Part shown: piece by piece, positions 1-5,133 of the stretch | Position numbering within the stretch: position 1 is the stretch's first letter | How the letters are laid out: each line of letters opens with the position of its first letter | Assembly (NCBI GenBank): GCA_947624945.1 | Contig: CANQMJ010000119.1 | Coordinates: 1 to 7,564 of the forward strand | DNA from: an uncultured Clostridia bacterium | GTDB lineage: Bacteria; Bacillota; Clostridia; Oscillospirales; CAG-272 | Reading direction: 5' to 3' | DNA length: 7,564 bases | Translations under genes and position numbers: made by a program | The notes under the pieces: model-generated | Database searches by the model: none | Told to the model about the DNA's origin: nothing | The model's input: the letters and a program-made list of their open reading frames with translations, nothing else

Positions 1-1668
1 CTCAACATAGCGTTCATGTATATCTTGGCGGCGATAGTATTGTCGATAACGCGGCGCACGTCGTTTGCGGTGCTCGTGCCGTGCCTGTACGCGCTGATCG
101 CGGGACTGGCTGAGCACTATGTCATACTGTTCCGCTCGGTGCCGCTGTTCCCGTGGGATCTCGCGAGCATAGGCGTTGCCGCGACTGTCGTCGGCAATTA
201 TGAGTTTGTCGTTACGAGCTCGCTCGCGACGATGGTGACGGCGCTGTGCTTTATTATGTTCCTCTGCTTTTTCATGCCGACGACGGTCGTGTCGCTGAAA
301 AAGGTTTATTTGCGGATAGTGTCGTGCGCGGCGTCGTTTGCGCTCATGTTCGGGTATGTGTCGTACATGAACACCGACCGCATTGTCGATGATTTCGGGC
401 TTTATCCGTATCTGTTCACGCCGCTGACGGTGTATTACCGCAACGGGTTCACGGTGGCGTTCCTCACGAATCTGCGGTACGCGAGAGTAGACAAGCCGTC
501 GGGATATTCGCGCGACGCGGTCGAGGCGATTGCGAGTGAGGAATATACGCCGTCGGGCAAGCATTACAGCGACGTCAAAAATCCCAACATCATCGTTATC
601 ATGGACGAGGCGTTTTCGGACCTTAAGGCGCTCGGTGAGTTTGAGACGAATCAGGACTACATGCCGTTCATACATTCGCTGTCGGAGGACACGATAAAGG
701 GGACGATGCACGTCTCGGTGCTCGGAGGAAACACGCCCAACACAGAATTCGAGTTTTTGACGGGACTGTCGATGGCGTTTTTGCCGCCAGGGAGCATACC
801 GTATCAGCAGTACATAAAATCGGAGCTGCCGTCGCTCGCCTCGCAGCTGGCGGGGGTGGGATACCACACGCTCGCGATACATCCTTATGTTTCGACCGGG
901 TGGGACAGAAACACCGTTTACCCGCATCTCGGCTTTGACGAGATGATGTTCCAGCGCGACCTGCGCGGCATGTCGGTCATACGCAGCTACATCTCGGACG
1001 CGTCCGTGTTCCGCTACATGGCGCAGCGTCTCGAATCGAAGGAGACGGACGATCCGATGTTCATATTCAACGTTACGATGCAGAATCATGGCGCGTATAC
1101 GACGCAGTACGACAATTTCAACGACAGGGAAGTCACTGTCAACGGACTCGAGGGTGAACAGCAGATATCGCAGTATCTGTCGCTCATAAAAAAGACAGAC
1201 GCGGCGCTGATGGTGCTGTGTTCCGAGCTTGAGGACTTTGACGAGCCGACGATAGTGATGTTCTTCGGCGACCATCAGCCCGGCACGTGGGTGTCGTCGG
1301 CGATGAGGAACAAGTACGGCATATACCTCGACGATTCGATCATAAACCAGCACGAACAGTACTACGAGGTGCCGTTCCTATTGTGGGCGAACTACGACAT
1401 CGAAAATGAGGGCAACGTAGGCGACATAAGCGTCAACTATTTGTCGACGCTGCTTTGCGAGGTGGCGAACATCGAGCTTACCGACGCGCAGAAATTCTTG
1501 TCGTCGCTGCATGAGACGTACCCGTCCGTGTCCGCCAACTCGTTCATGGACAAATACGGTTTCCTTTATCCGATATCGGACGCTGAGGATGAGGAGCTTT
1601 TGAAAAAATACTCGATACTCCAGTACAACTGTCTGTTCGACGGCAACACGTCGGGAATGTTTGAATAG
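1..1668 (+). CDS. LtaS-like polyglycerolphosphate (lipoteichoic acid) synthase family protein, 5' partial
   Basis: The frame is open to the window edge, so the true start lies upstream; residues are numbered here from the Met at nt 16. The N-terminal part is membrane-embedded, with hydrophobic segments near 1-12, 16-39, 68-87 and 97-117. An extracellular sulfatase-fold domain follows from about 189. Active-site residues known from S. aureus LtaS have clear counterparts: Glu198 in MDEAFSDL, the nucleophile Thr240 in GGNTPNTEF, Trp296 and Arg298 in WDR, His358 in MQNHG, and Asp419-His420 in FGDHQP. Enzymes of this family transfer glycerolphosphate from phosphatidylglycerol onto a glycolipid-anchored chain outside the cell. 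The exact substrate of this copy is inferred; a related phosphoglycerol transferase is possible. The gene is convergent with the khpA operon and ends just before the paired hairpins. Confidence 0.9.
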   Translation, partial: LNIAFMYILAAIVLSITRRTSFAVLVPCLYALIAGLAEHYVILFRSVPLFPWDLASIGVAATVVGNYEFVVTSSLATMVTALCFIMFLCFFMPTTVVSLKKVYLRIVSCAASFALMFGYVSYMNTDRIVDDFGLYPYLFTPLTVYYRNGFTVAFLTNLRYARVDKPSGYSRDAVEAIASEEYTPSGKHYSDVKNPNIIVIMDEAFSDLKALGEFETNQDYMPFIHSLSEDTIKGTMHVSVLGGNTPNTEFEFLTGLSMAFLPPGSIPYQQYIKSELPSLASQLAGVGYHTLAIHPYVSTGWDRNTVYPHLGFDEMMFQRDLRGMSVIRSYISDASVFRYMAQRLESKETDDPMFIFNVTMQNHGAYTTQYDNFNDREVTVNGLEGEQQISQYLSLIKKTDAALMVLCSELEDFDEPTIVMFFGDHQPGTWVSSAMRNKYGIYLDDSIINQHEQYYEVPFLLWANYDIENEGNVGDISVNYLSTLLCEVANIELTDAQKFLSSLHETYPSVSANSFMDKYGFLYPISDAEDEELLKKYSILQYNCLFDGNTSGMFE

Positions 1669-1689
1669 CGGATCCGGCACAGTGATAAA

Positions 1690-1715
1690 CCGGCGCGCAT
1701 TTATATGCGCGCCGG
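1690..1715. terminator. Perfect 11-bp GC-rich hairpin between convergent genes
   Basis: The arms at 1690-1700 and 1705-1715 are perfect inverted repeats (CCGGCGCGCAT) around a TTAT loop. On the minus strand the hairpin is followed by TTTATC, a weak T-tract; on the plus strand no T-tract follows. It probably acts as a back-up stop for the khpA operon or as a 3'-end stabiliser for the upstream synthase mRNA. Confidence 0.6.
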
Positions 1716-1727
1716 CTGCATAAAAAT

Positions 1728-1768
1728 CGGGGGCACTTTCCGAAAGAAAATGCCCTCGCTTTTATTTT
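1728..1768. terminator. Bidirectional intrinsic terminator shared by convergent transcripts
   Basis: An 8-bp stem joins 1728-1735 to 1751-1758, with one G-T pair and a small inner CTTT/AAAG stem at 1736-1746. On the plus strand it is followed by CTTTTATTTT (1759-1768), which serves the synthase gene. On the minus strand it is followed by ATTTTTA (1727-1721), which serves khpA. The khpA stop codon at 1764-1762 lies inside the plus-strand T-tract, so the two transcription units are packed end to end. Confidence 0.8.
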
Positions 1769-1998
1769 ATGTCTACGTTTACTCTTTTTCCGTCAGAATT
1801 TGCAACTGCCTTCATCACCGAACGGATCGCGTGCGCGATCTTTCCGTGACGTCCGATCACCATGCCCATATCGGATTCGGCGACATGGAGGGTGAGCGTT
1901 ACGGCGGCGCCGTTTTCGTCCTCGTCGACGGCGACCTCGTCGGGATGCTCGACTATCGACTTGGCAATTACTGACAGAACCTCTTTCAGGTCGACCAT
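1762..1998 (-). CDS. khpA: KH-domain RNA-binding protein KhpA
   Basis: This 78-residue protein has the usual KhpA (YlqC) length and a single KH domain. Its GxxG loop is Gly49-Arg-His-Gly52 in VIGRHGK, preceded by an acidic beta-strand region (DEVAVDEDENGAAVTLTLHVAES). KhpA proteins bind RNA, often as a heterodimer with the Jag/EloR protein KhpB, and affect cell elongation and mRNA fate in Bacillota. It is the last gene of the ylxM-ffh-rpsP operon here, 71 nt after rpsP. No good Shine-Dalgarno is visible before the ATG (upstream bases read GGATAGATCGGTATAAA). A small hairpin lies 18 nt upstream. The start is supported by matching the family N-terminus. Confidence 0.9.
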   Translation of the reverse strand: MVDLKEVLSVIAKSIVEHPDEVAVDEDENGAAVTLTLHVAESDMGMVIGRHGKIAHAIRSVMKAVANSDGKRVNVDIK

Positions 1999-2016
1999 TT
2001 TATACCGATCTATCCG

Positions 2017-2030
2017 TCCCGCGTGCGGGA
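2017..2030 (-). promoter_or_regulatory. Small GC hairpin in the rpsP-khpA intergenic leader
   Basis: On the minus strand TCCCG-CACG-CGGGA forms a 5-bp stem with a 4-nt loop. It ends 18 nt before the khpA ATG in a spacer that lacks a convincing ribosome binding site. It could lower khpA translation or mark an RNA processing site. No T-tract follows, so it is not an intrinsic terminator. Confidence 0.35.
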
Positions 2031-2069
2031 GGATATTCCTTTCCTATGAATTTTGGAAGGCGGCGATTA

Positions 2070-2315
2070 TTATTCAATAACGCCGCTCTTCTTGAGAAGC
2101 GCTCTGACGGTATCCGTCGGCTGCGCGCCGTTTGCGAGCCACTTCTTCGCCTTTTCCTCGTCTACCTTGACCGTCGAGGGCTCCGTGCGCGGGTTGTAGT
2201 AACCGAGCTCTTCGATGAAGCGTCCGTCGCGGGGGAAGCGGGAATCCGCAACCACGATGCGGTACGATGCCTGTTTCTTGGCGCCTGTGCGTCTTAATCT
2301 GATCTTGACTGACAT
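2070..2315 (-). CDS. rpsP: 30S ribosomal protein S16
   Basis: This 81-residue protein is full length for bacterial S16 and carries the family hallmarks: the N-terminal MSVKIRLRRTGAKKQASYRIVVADSRFPRDGRFIEELGYYNP region (shown as key blocks RLRR-G-KK-SYRIVVADSR and IEELGYYNP) and a C-terminal segment rich in Lys that ends LKKSGVIE. S16 is a primary-binding small-subunit protein needed for assembly of the 16S rRNA 5' and central domains. A GGAGG at 2325-2321 lies 5 nt before the ATG. The gene is 66 nt after ffh, and the ffh-rpsP-khpA order is standard in Bacillota. Confidence 0.97.
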   Translation of the reverse strand: MSVKIRLRRTGAKKQASYRIVVADSRFPRDGRFIEELGYYNPRTEPSTVKVDEEKAKKWLANGAQPTDTVRALLKKSGVIE

Positions 2316-2381
2316 AATGTCCTCCGAAAAAATGTTTTTTAATATAAAATCCCTTGCTTTTACGGTCTTTGTAAGGCGGTG

Positions 2382-3731
2382 TCACCTTATGCCGAACGGG
2401 AGTTTACCGTTGTTCATGCGCCGCTTGAATTTCGCGGCCTGTCTGCCCGTCATCTGCTTCATCATCTTTTTCATCGCGTCGAACTGCTTTAAGAGGCGGT
2501 TGATCTCTTCGACCTTCGTTCCGCTTCCCGCCGCGATTCGTTTTTTGCGCGACGCGTTTATGATGTCGGGCTTTTCGCGTTCGCGCGGCGTCATCGAAAG
2601 TATAATCGCTTCGACGTGCGCGAGCGCCTTTTCGTCGATCTTGGCGTCCTTGAGCGATGACTGATCGACGCCGGGTATCATGCCGAGCAGCGATTCGATG
2701 CTGCCCATGCCCTTTATCTGGTTGAGCTGTGCGAGGTAGTCTGTCAGCGTGAACGTCTGCTCGCGCAGCTTGCGTTCGAGCTCCTCCGCCTGCTTCTCGT
2801 CGAACTGCTCCTGCGCCTTTTCAATAAGCGTCAAAACGTCGCCCATGCCGAGTATGCGCTGCGCCATTCTGTCGGGGTAGAACGGCTCGATCATGTCGAT
2901 CTTCTCGCCTGTGCCGATGAATTTTATCGGCTTGCCCGTGATGTGGCGGACGGACAGCGCGGCGCCGCCGCGTGTGTCGCCGTCGAGCTTTGTAAGTATG
3001 ACGCCGGTTATATCGAGCTTGTCGTTGAACGATTTTGCAACGTTGACGGCGTCCTGACCGGTCATCGAGTCGATGACGAGAAGTATCTCTGTCGGCGAGA
3101 GCGCGTCTTTAATGTCGCAGAGCTCGCCCATCAGTGTTTCGTCGATGTGGAGACGTCCGGCGGTGTCGAGGAACAGCATGTCGTGGCCGTGCTTTTTGCA
3201 GTGTTCGAGCGCTTCCTTCGCTATCTTAACGGGTGAAACGTCTGCGCCGAGCGTGAACACCGGCACGCCTATCTGCTCGCCGAGCACCTCGAGCTGCTTA
3301 ATCGCGGCTGGTCTGTACACGTCGCACGCGGCGAGGAGCGGGCGCTTGCCCTGCTTTTTGTACATAGCGGCGAGCTTCGCGCAGTGCGTTGTCTTGCCAG
3401 CGCCCTGAAGTCCGCAGACCATGACTATTGTCGGCGGCTTCGACGATATCGTCAGCTTCGACACCGAGCCGCCCATGATGGCGGTCAGCTCTTCGTTCGT
3501 TATCTTGATTATCTGCTGTGCGGGAACGAGGGAGGCGAGCACCTCCTCGCCGACGGCGCGTTCGGTCACGGCGGCGACGAAATCCTTCACGACGCGGTAG
3601 TTGACGTCTGCCTCGAGCAGCGCCAGTTTGACCTCGCGCATGCCCTCCTTGACGTCGGCGGCGGTCAGCTTGCCCTTGTTGCGGAACTTTTTCAGCGCCG
3701 CGTTCAGTTTATCGGAAAGACTTGAAAACAT
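2382..3731 (-). CDS. ffh: Signal recognition particle GTPase Ffh (SRP54)
   Basis: This 449-residue protein is the usual Ffh length. The N domain is about 1-90. The G domain holds GLQGAGKT at 107-114, DVYRPAA at 137-143, DTAGR at 189-193, TKLDGD at 247-252 and GTGE at 273-276. The Met-rich M domain starts near 297 and contains the SRP-RNA-binding stretch SGTKVEEINRLLKQF followed by MKKMMKQM. Ffh binds 4.5S/6S-type SRP RNA and signal sequences at the ribosome exit and docks with FtsY at the membrane. The start is supported by GGGGG at 3742-3738, 6 nt upstream. It lies 29 nt after ylxM, in the same operon. No SRP RNA gene was found in the window. Confidence 0.98.
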   Translation of the reverse strand: MFSSLSDKLNAALKKFRNKGKLTAADVKEGMREVKLALLEADVNYRVVKDFVAAVTERAVGEEVLASLVPAQQIIKITNEELTAIMGGSVSKLTISSKPPTIVMVCGLQGAGKTTHCAKLAAMYKKQGKRPLLAACDVYRPAAIKQLEVLGEQIGVPVFTLGADVSPVKIAKEALEHCKKHGHDMLFLDTAGRLHIDETLMGELCDIKDALSPTEILLVIDSMTGQDAVNVAKSFNDKLDITGVILTKLDGDTRGGAALSVRHITGKPIKFIGTGEKIDMIEPFYPDRMAQRILGMGDVLTLIEKAQEQFDEKQAEELERKLREQTFTLTDYLAQLNQIKGMGSIESLLGMIPGVDQSSLKDAKIDEKALAHVEAIILSMTPREREKPDIINASRKKRIAAGSGTKVEEINRLLKQFDAMKKMMKQMTGRQAAKFKRRMNNGKLPFGIR

Positions 3732-3760
3732 CGTCGACCCCCATAGAGATTTGTGTTTGC

Positions 3761-4111
3761 TTATCTGTCGGCGAGAGCGGACACGCGCGCGGACAACGAG
3801 CGAAGCGCGTCCGCCGTCTCTTTCGGCATGTGTGACGCTATTTCGTCGACAGCGTTCGCTATCGCGTCCGCCTCGCGCCGCGTCTCTGCGTGAGACTTTG
3901 CGAGTCCGAGCGCGTCCTCGAGGCGCAGAAGCTCCGCTTCTCCGCGCTTTATCGCGTCGCGGACGCCCTGTCGCGATATGCCCGTGTTCTCCGCTATCTC
4001 AAACAGCGACAGGTCGTCATCGTAGTAAAACGTCAAAAGCTCTCGCTGTCGCTCGGTCAGCGCCGCGCCGTAGTAGTCGAGAAGCGTGCAGAACGAAAGA
4101 TCCTTCTCCAT
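3761..4111 (-). CDS. ylxM: YlxM-family helix-turn-helix protein of the SRP operon
   Basis: The protein has 116 residues from the ATG at 4111. The N-terminus (MEKDLSFCTLLDYYGAALT, then ERQREL) matches the YlxM/p13 pattern. A sigma-factor region-4-like helix-turn-helix follows at about 34-62 (LFEIAENTGISRQGVRDAIKR). The C-terminus is helical and Ala/Glu-rich. YlxM homologues are encoded next to ffh; in Streptococcus the protein has been reported to modulate SRP GTPase activity. An in-frame ATG at 4141 would sit almost on the predicted transcription start and has no ribosome site. The ATG at 4111 has GGAGG at 4123-4119 with 7-nt spacing, so I chose it. It is the first gene of the operon. Confidence 0.92.
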   Translation of the reverse strand: MEKDLSFCTLLDYYGAALTERQRELLTFYYDDDLSLFEIAENTGISRQGVRDAIKRGEAELLRLEDALGLAKSHAETRREADAIANAVDEIASHMPKETADALRSLSARVSALADR

Positions 4112-4125
4112 TACGCCGCCTCCGA

Positions 4126-4148
4126 CTGTAAAGCAAATCACTTTACAG
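4126..4148. promoter_or_regulatory. Perfect 8-bp dyad over the SRP operon transcription start
   Basis: CTGTAAAG (4126-4133) and CTTTACAG (4141-4148) are perfect inverted repeats separated by 7 nt. The dyad begins 1 nt downstream of the -10 box and ends 2 nt before the ylxM Shine-Dalgarno. It could be an operator for a dimeric repressor. If the transcript starts around 4144-4143, most of it would instead form a hairpin at the mRNA 5' end that influences stability or ribosome access. Confidence 0.55.
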
Positions 4149-4178
4149 CATTATAGCAGGTGCGGCACGTTTTGTCAA
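4142..4178 (-). promoter_or_regulatory. Near-consensus SigA promoter of the ylxM-ffh-rpsP-khpA operon
   Basis: Read on the minus strand, TTGACA (4178-4173) is followed by a 17-bp spacer and TATAAT (4155-4150), with a TG extended -10 (TGCTATAAT). Both hexamers match consensus exactly. An A/T-rich stretch (AAAAAAACATTTTT, about 4196-4183) precedes the -35 and resembles an UP element. The predicted start near 4143 gives a leader of about 32 nt before the ylxM ATG. Confidence 0.92.
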
Positions 4179-4190
4179 GGGGGAAAAATG

Positions 4191-4355
4191 TTTTTTTCGG
4201 GGGAAACTTTTATTCGGGGGAAACTTTTTAGGAAAGTTTCCCCCAGACCCCCTTCAAACCTCTTTATGAAGATATGGTGTCGGACCGTGCCGAAAGCGCG
4301 TGCGTTGATTTGGAGTCGGTACGTGCCGTTCGGTGCTCGACTTCGTCTCCGCTGG
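4191..4355 (+). repeat. Intergenic repeat element, left copy
   Basis: The element starts with a T-tract and a 12-bp perfect hairpin (arms 4216-4227 and 4233-4244, GGGGGAAACTTT and complement, 5-nt loop). CCCCCTTCAAA follows, then a diverged middle containing GTGCGTTGA, and then a conserved tail at 4326-4352. The tail is identical over 27 bp to the reverse complement of 5137-5163. The middle also aligns with the right copy (GACCGTGCCG against GACTGTGCCG). The first 17 bp of the hairpin arm is duplicated in tandem (4196-4212 and 4213-4229). No coding potential is evident. It looks like a dispersed or MITE-like intergenic repeat. Confidence 0.8.
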
Positions 4356-4423
4356 CGAACGATGCAAAATGCGTGGGGGGAGGTGGTGCGTGATATAAAT
4401 GCTTGAGAACTCATTATCCATAA

Positions 4424-4451
4424 GAAAACGGGACCGCGAGGCCCCGTTTTT
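4424..4451 (-). terminator. Intrinsic terminator of the small membrane protein gene
   Basis: On the minus strand ACGGGGCC (4447-4440) pairs with GGTCCCGT (4435-4428) around a 4-nt loop with one G-U pair, followed by TTTCTT. Flanking AAAA/TTTT can lengthen the stem. It begins about 17 nt after the stop codon of the gene ending at 4468. Confidence 0.85.
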
Positions 4452-4467
4452 GTGCCGATATTCGGAT

Positions 4468-4824
4468 TCAGTCGTCGAATGTGTCGATGTGCGGCGGCTG
4501 TCTGCGCGCGGGAAGCTGTGACTGCGTCGGACGGTGCGTCACCATATGGCGCATCATCGATTCGGTGCGGTCCATGCTTATGCAGAGGCGGTATATAAAC
4601 AGGCTCGCGAGCAGCGATATGAACAGTCCGACGAACAGGAACACGACGGCGAGCGCGACGCCGAAAACGTACGATATGACGTGAGCGTCGCCGAGCCTTA
4701 TCGTCAAGTCGAGTATGACGAGCGCGCCGACGCCGTATATCGTCGCCGAAATGAAAAATAAAACGAGCGCGACCGATTTCGCGCTGCCGGATGTGCCGCG
4801 TCCGTTTCTGCTCACGTTGTTCAT
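4468..4824 (-). CDS. Small two-helix membrane protein, function unknown
   Basis: The protein has 118 residues from the ATG at 4824. I do not recognise its family. A Ser/Gly/Asn-rich N-terminal tail is followed by two long hydrophobic segments at about 17-42 and 48-80, joined by a short polar loop (RLGDAH). A soluble tail of about 35 residues, rich in Met, His, Arg, Pro and Gln, ends in an acidic DTFDD. No signal peptidase or lipobox site is evident, so it is probably an inner-membrane hairpin protein. An upstream in-frame ATG at 4845 lacks a ribosome site. The ATG at 4824 has GGAGG at 4839-4835, 10 nt away. The gene is the only ORF downstream of the structured leader RNA and has its own terminator, so its expression is probably set by that leader. 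Confidence 0.72.
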   Translation of the reverse strand: MNNVSRNGRGTSGSAKSVALVLFFISATIYGVGALVILDLTIRLGDAHVISYVFGVALAVVFLFVGLFISLLASLFIYRLCISMDRTESMMRHMVTHRPTQSQLPARRQPPHIDTFDD

Positions 4825-4869
4825 GCCGATACTGCCTCCGATCATATTACTTTTTTGCTATGGTTAATT

Positions 4870-4921
4870 AAAAAAATGCGCCCCATCAAGAGACGCATTA
4901 AAAACGTTTCTCTCGATGCGC
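4870..4921 (-). terminator. Intrinsic terminator ending the leader RNA
   Basis: On the minus strand ATCGAGAGA (4917-4909) pairs with TCTCTTGAT (4893-4885), 9 bp with one G-U pair. An outer GCGC/GCGC pairing lies beyond a GGG bulge. The stem is followed by ATTTTTTT (4877-4870). An alternative 6-bp stem, AATGCG (4899-4894) with CGCATT (4880-4875), would also place the hairpin against the T-tract. It lies between the leader RNA core and the membrane protein gene, so it is positioned to attenuate that gene. Confidence 0.88.
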
Positions 4922-5013
4922 CACACATCTGTAAAACCCATTAGGATAGTGAGAGAATACATTTTTACATAGTATTCCCCTAACAGGTCAGTTGAATATT
5001 CAAGATGTGTGGC
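4870..5013 (-). ncRNA. Unclassified structured leader RNA, riboswitch- or attenuator-like
   Basis: The RNA is predicted from a promoter just upstream and is about 144 nt long including the terminator. Helices seen: P1, 11 bp perfect, GCCACACATCT (5013-5003) with 4930-4920; a palindromic mini-hairpin TTGAATATTCAA (5003-4992, sharing one base with P1); P3, 10 bp with three wobbles (4989-4980 with 4944-4935); and P4, 8 bp (4979-4972 with 4960-4953). P3 and P4 stack directly on the 5' side, with an 8-nt bulge TCACTATC on the 3' side. The 11-nt apical loop holds TGTAAAA (4969-4963), complementary to TTTTACA (4936-4930) at the junction with P1, a likely pseudoknot. A terminator follows. I could not match it to 6S RNA, SRP RNA, T-box or any riboswitch consensus I know. 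A stand-alone small RNA is the alternative. Confidence 0.7.
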
Positions 5014-5015
5014 AA

Positions 5016-5046
5016 GTGTTATAGTAACACAAAACGCCGATTTTGT
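5016..5046. promoter_or_regulatory. Two inverted repeats overlapping the leader RNA promoter
   Basis: GTGTTA-TAG-TAACAC (5016-5030) is a perfect 15-bp dyad that covers the -10 box. ACAAAA-CGCCGA-TTTTGT (5029-5046) is a perfect 6-bp dyad filling the spacer and touching the -35. Either could be an operator for a dimeric repressor. No regulator is encoded next to it, and I do not recognise the site. Confidence 0.45.
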
Positions 5047-5049
5047 AAA
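5021..5049 (-). promoter_or_regulatory. SigA-type promoter of the leader RNA and membrane protein unit
   Basis: On the minus strand TTTACA (5049-5044) is followed by a 17-bp spacer and TACTAT (5026-5021). The expected start is 5014-5013, exactly the first base of the P1 helix of the RNA. The agreement between promoter spacing and helix start supports both calls. Confidence 0.72.
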
Positions 5050-5133
5050 GTCGAAAACCGTACAAAAAAGGAAAAAGAAAGCGTCAAAATTCCCTTAAAA
5101 GTTTGCACATCAGAAGCCGCGTGATCGCCTTCT

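Noticed and set aside
2316..2381. Possible internal promoter before rpsP (TATATT with a weak -35 17 bp upstream)
   Set aside because: The -10 is good, but the -35 (AAGACC) matches only three positions. A/T-rich spacers give such hits easily, and the strong operon promoter already explains expression.
2376..2396. Short inverted repeat TAAGG/CCTTA around the ffh stop
   Set aside because: The stem is only 5 bp with an 8-nt loop and no T-tract, so it is too weak to call a terminator.
4112..4141. Longer ylxM product starting at the ATG at 4141
   Set aside because: That codon lies at the predicted transcription start and has no ribosome site, whereas the ATG at 4111 has an ideal GGAGG and gives the family N-terminus.
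4175..4414. Small ORFs overlapping the left repeat on both strands
   Set aside because: They start inside the repeat or promoter, lack ribosome sites, and have no similarity to known proteins. The region is better explained as a non-coding repeat.
4860..4888. Promoter for the small membrane protein inside the leader terminator (TTGATG as -35)
   Set aside because: At a 16-18 bp spacing the -10 would read AACCAT or similar, which is not a credible hexamer.
4870..5013. 6S RNA or small SRP RNA as identity of the leader RNA
   Set aside because: The core is only about 94 nt and lacks the large central bubble and 180-200 nt length of 6S RNA. It also lacks the conserved GGAA-type tetraloop and AGCAG segment of SRP RNA.
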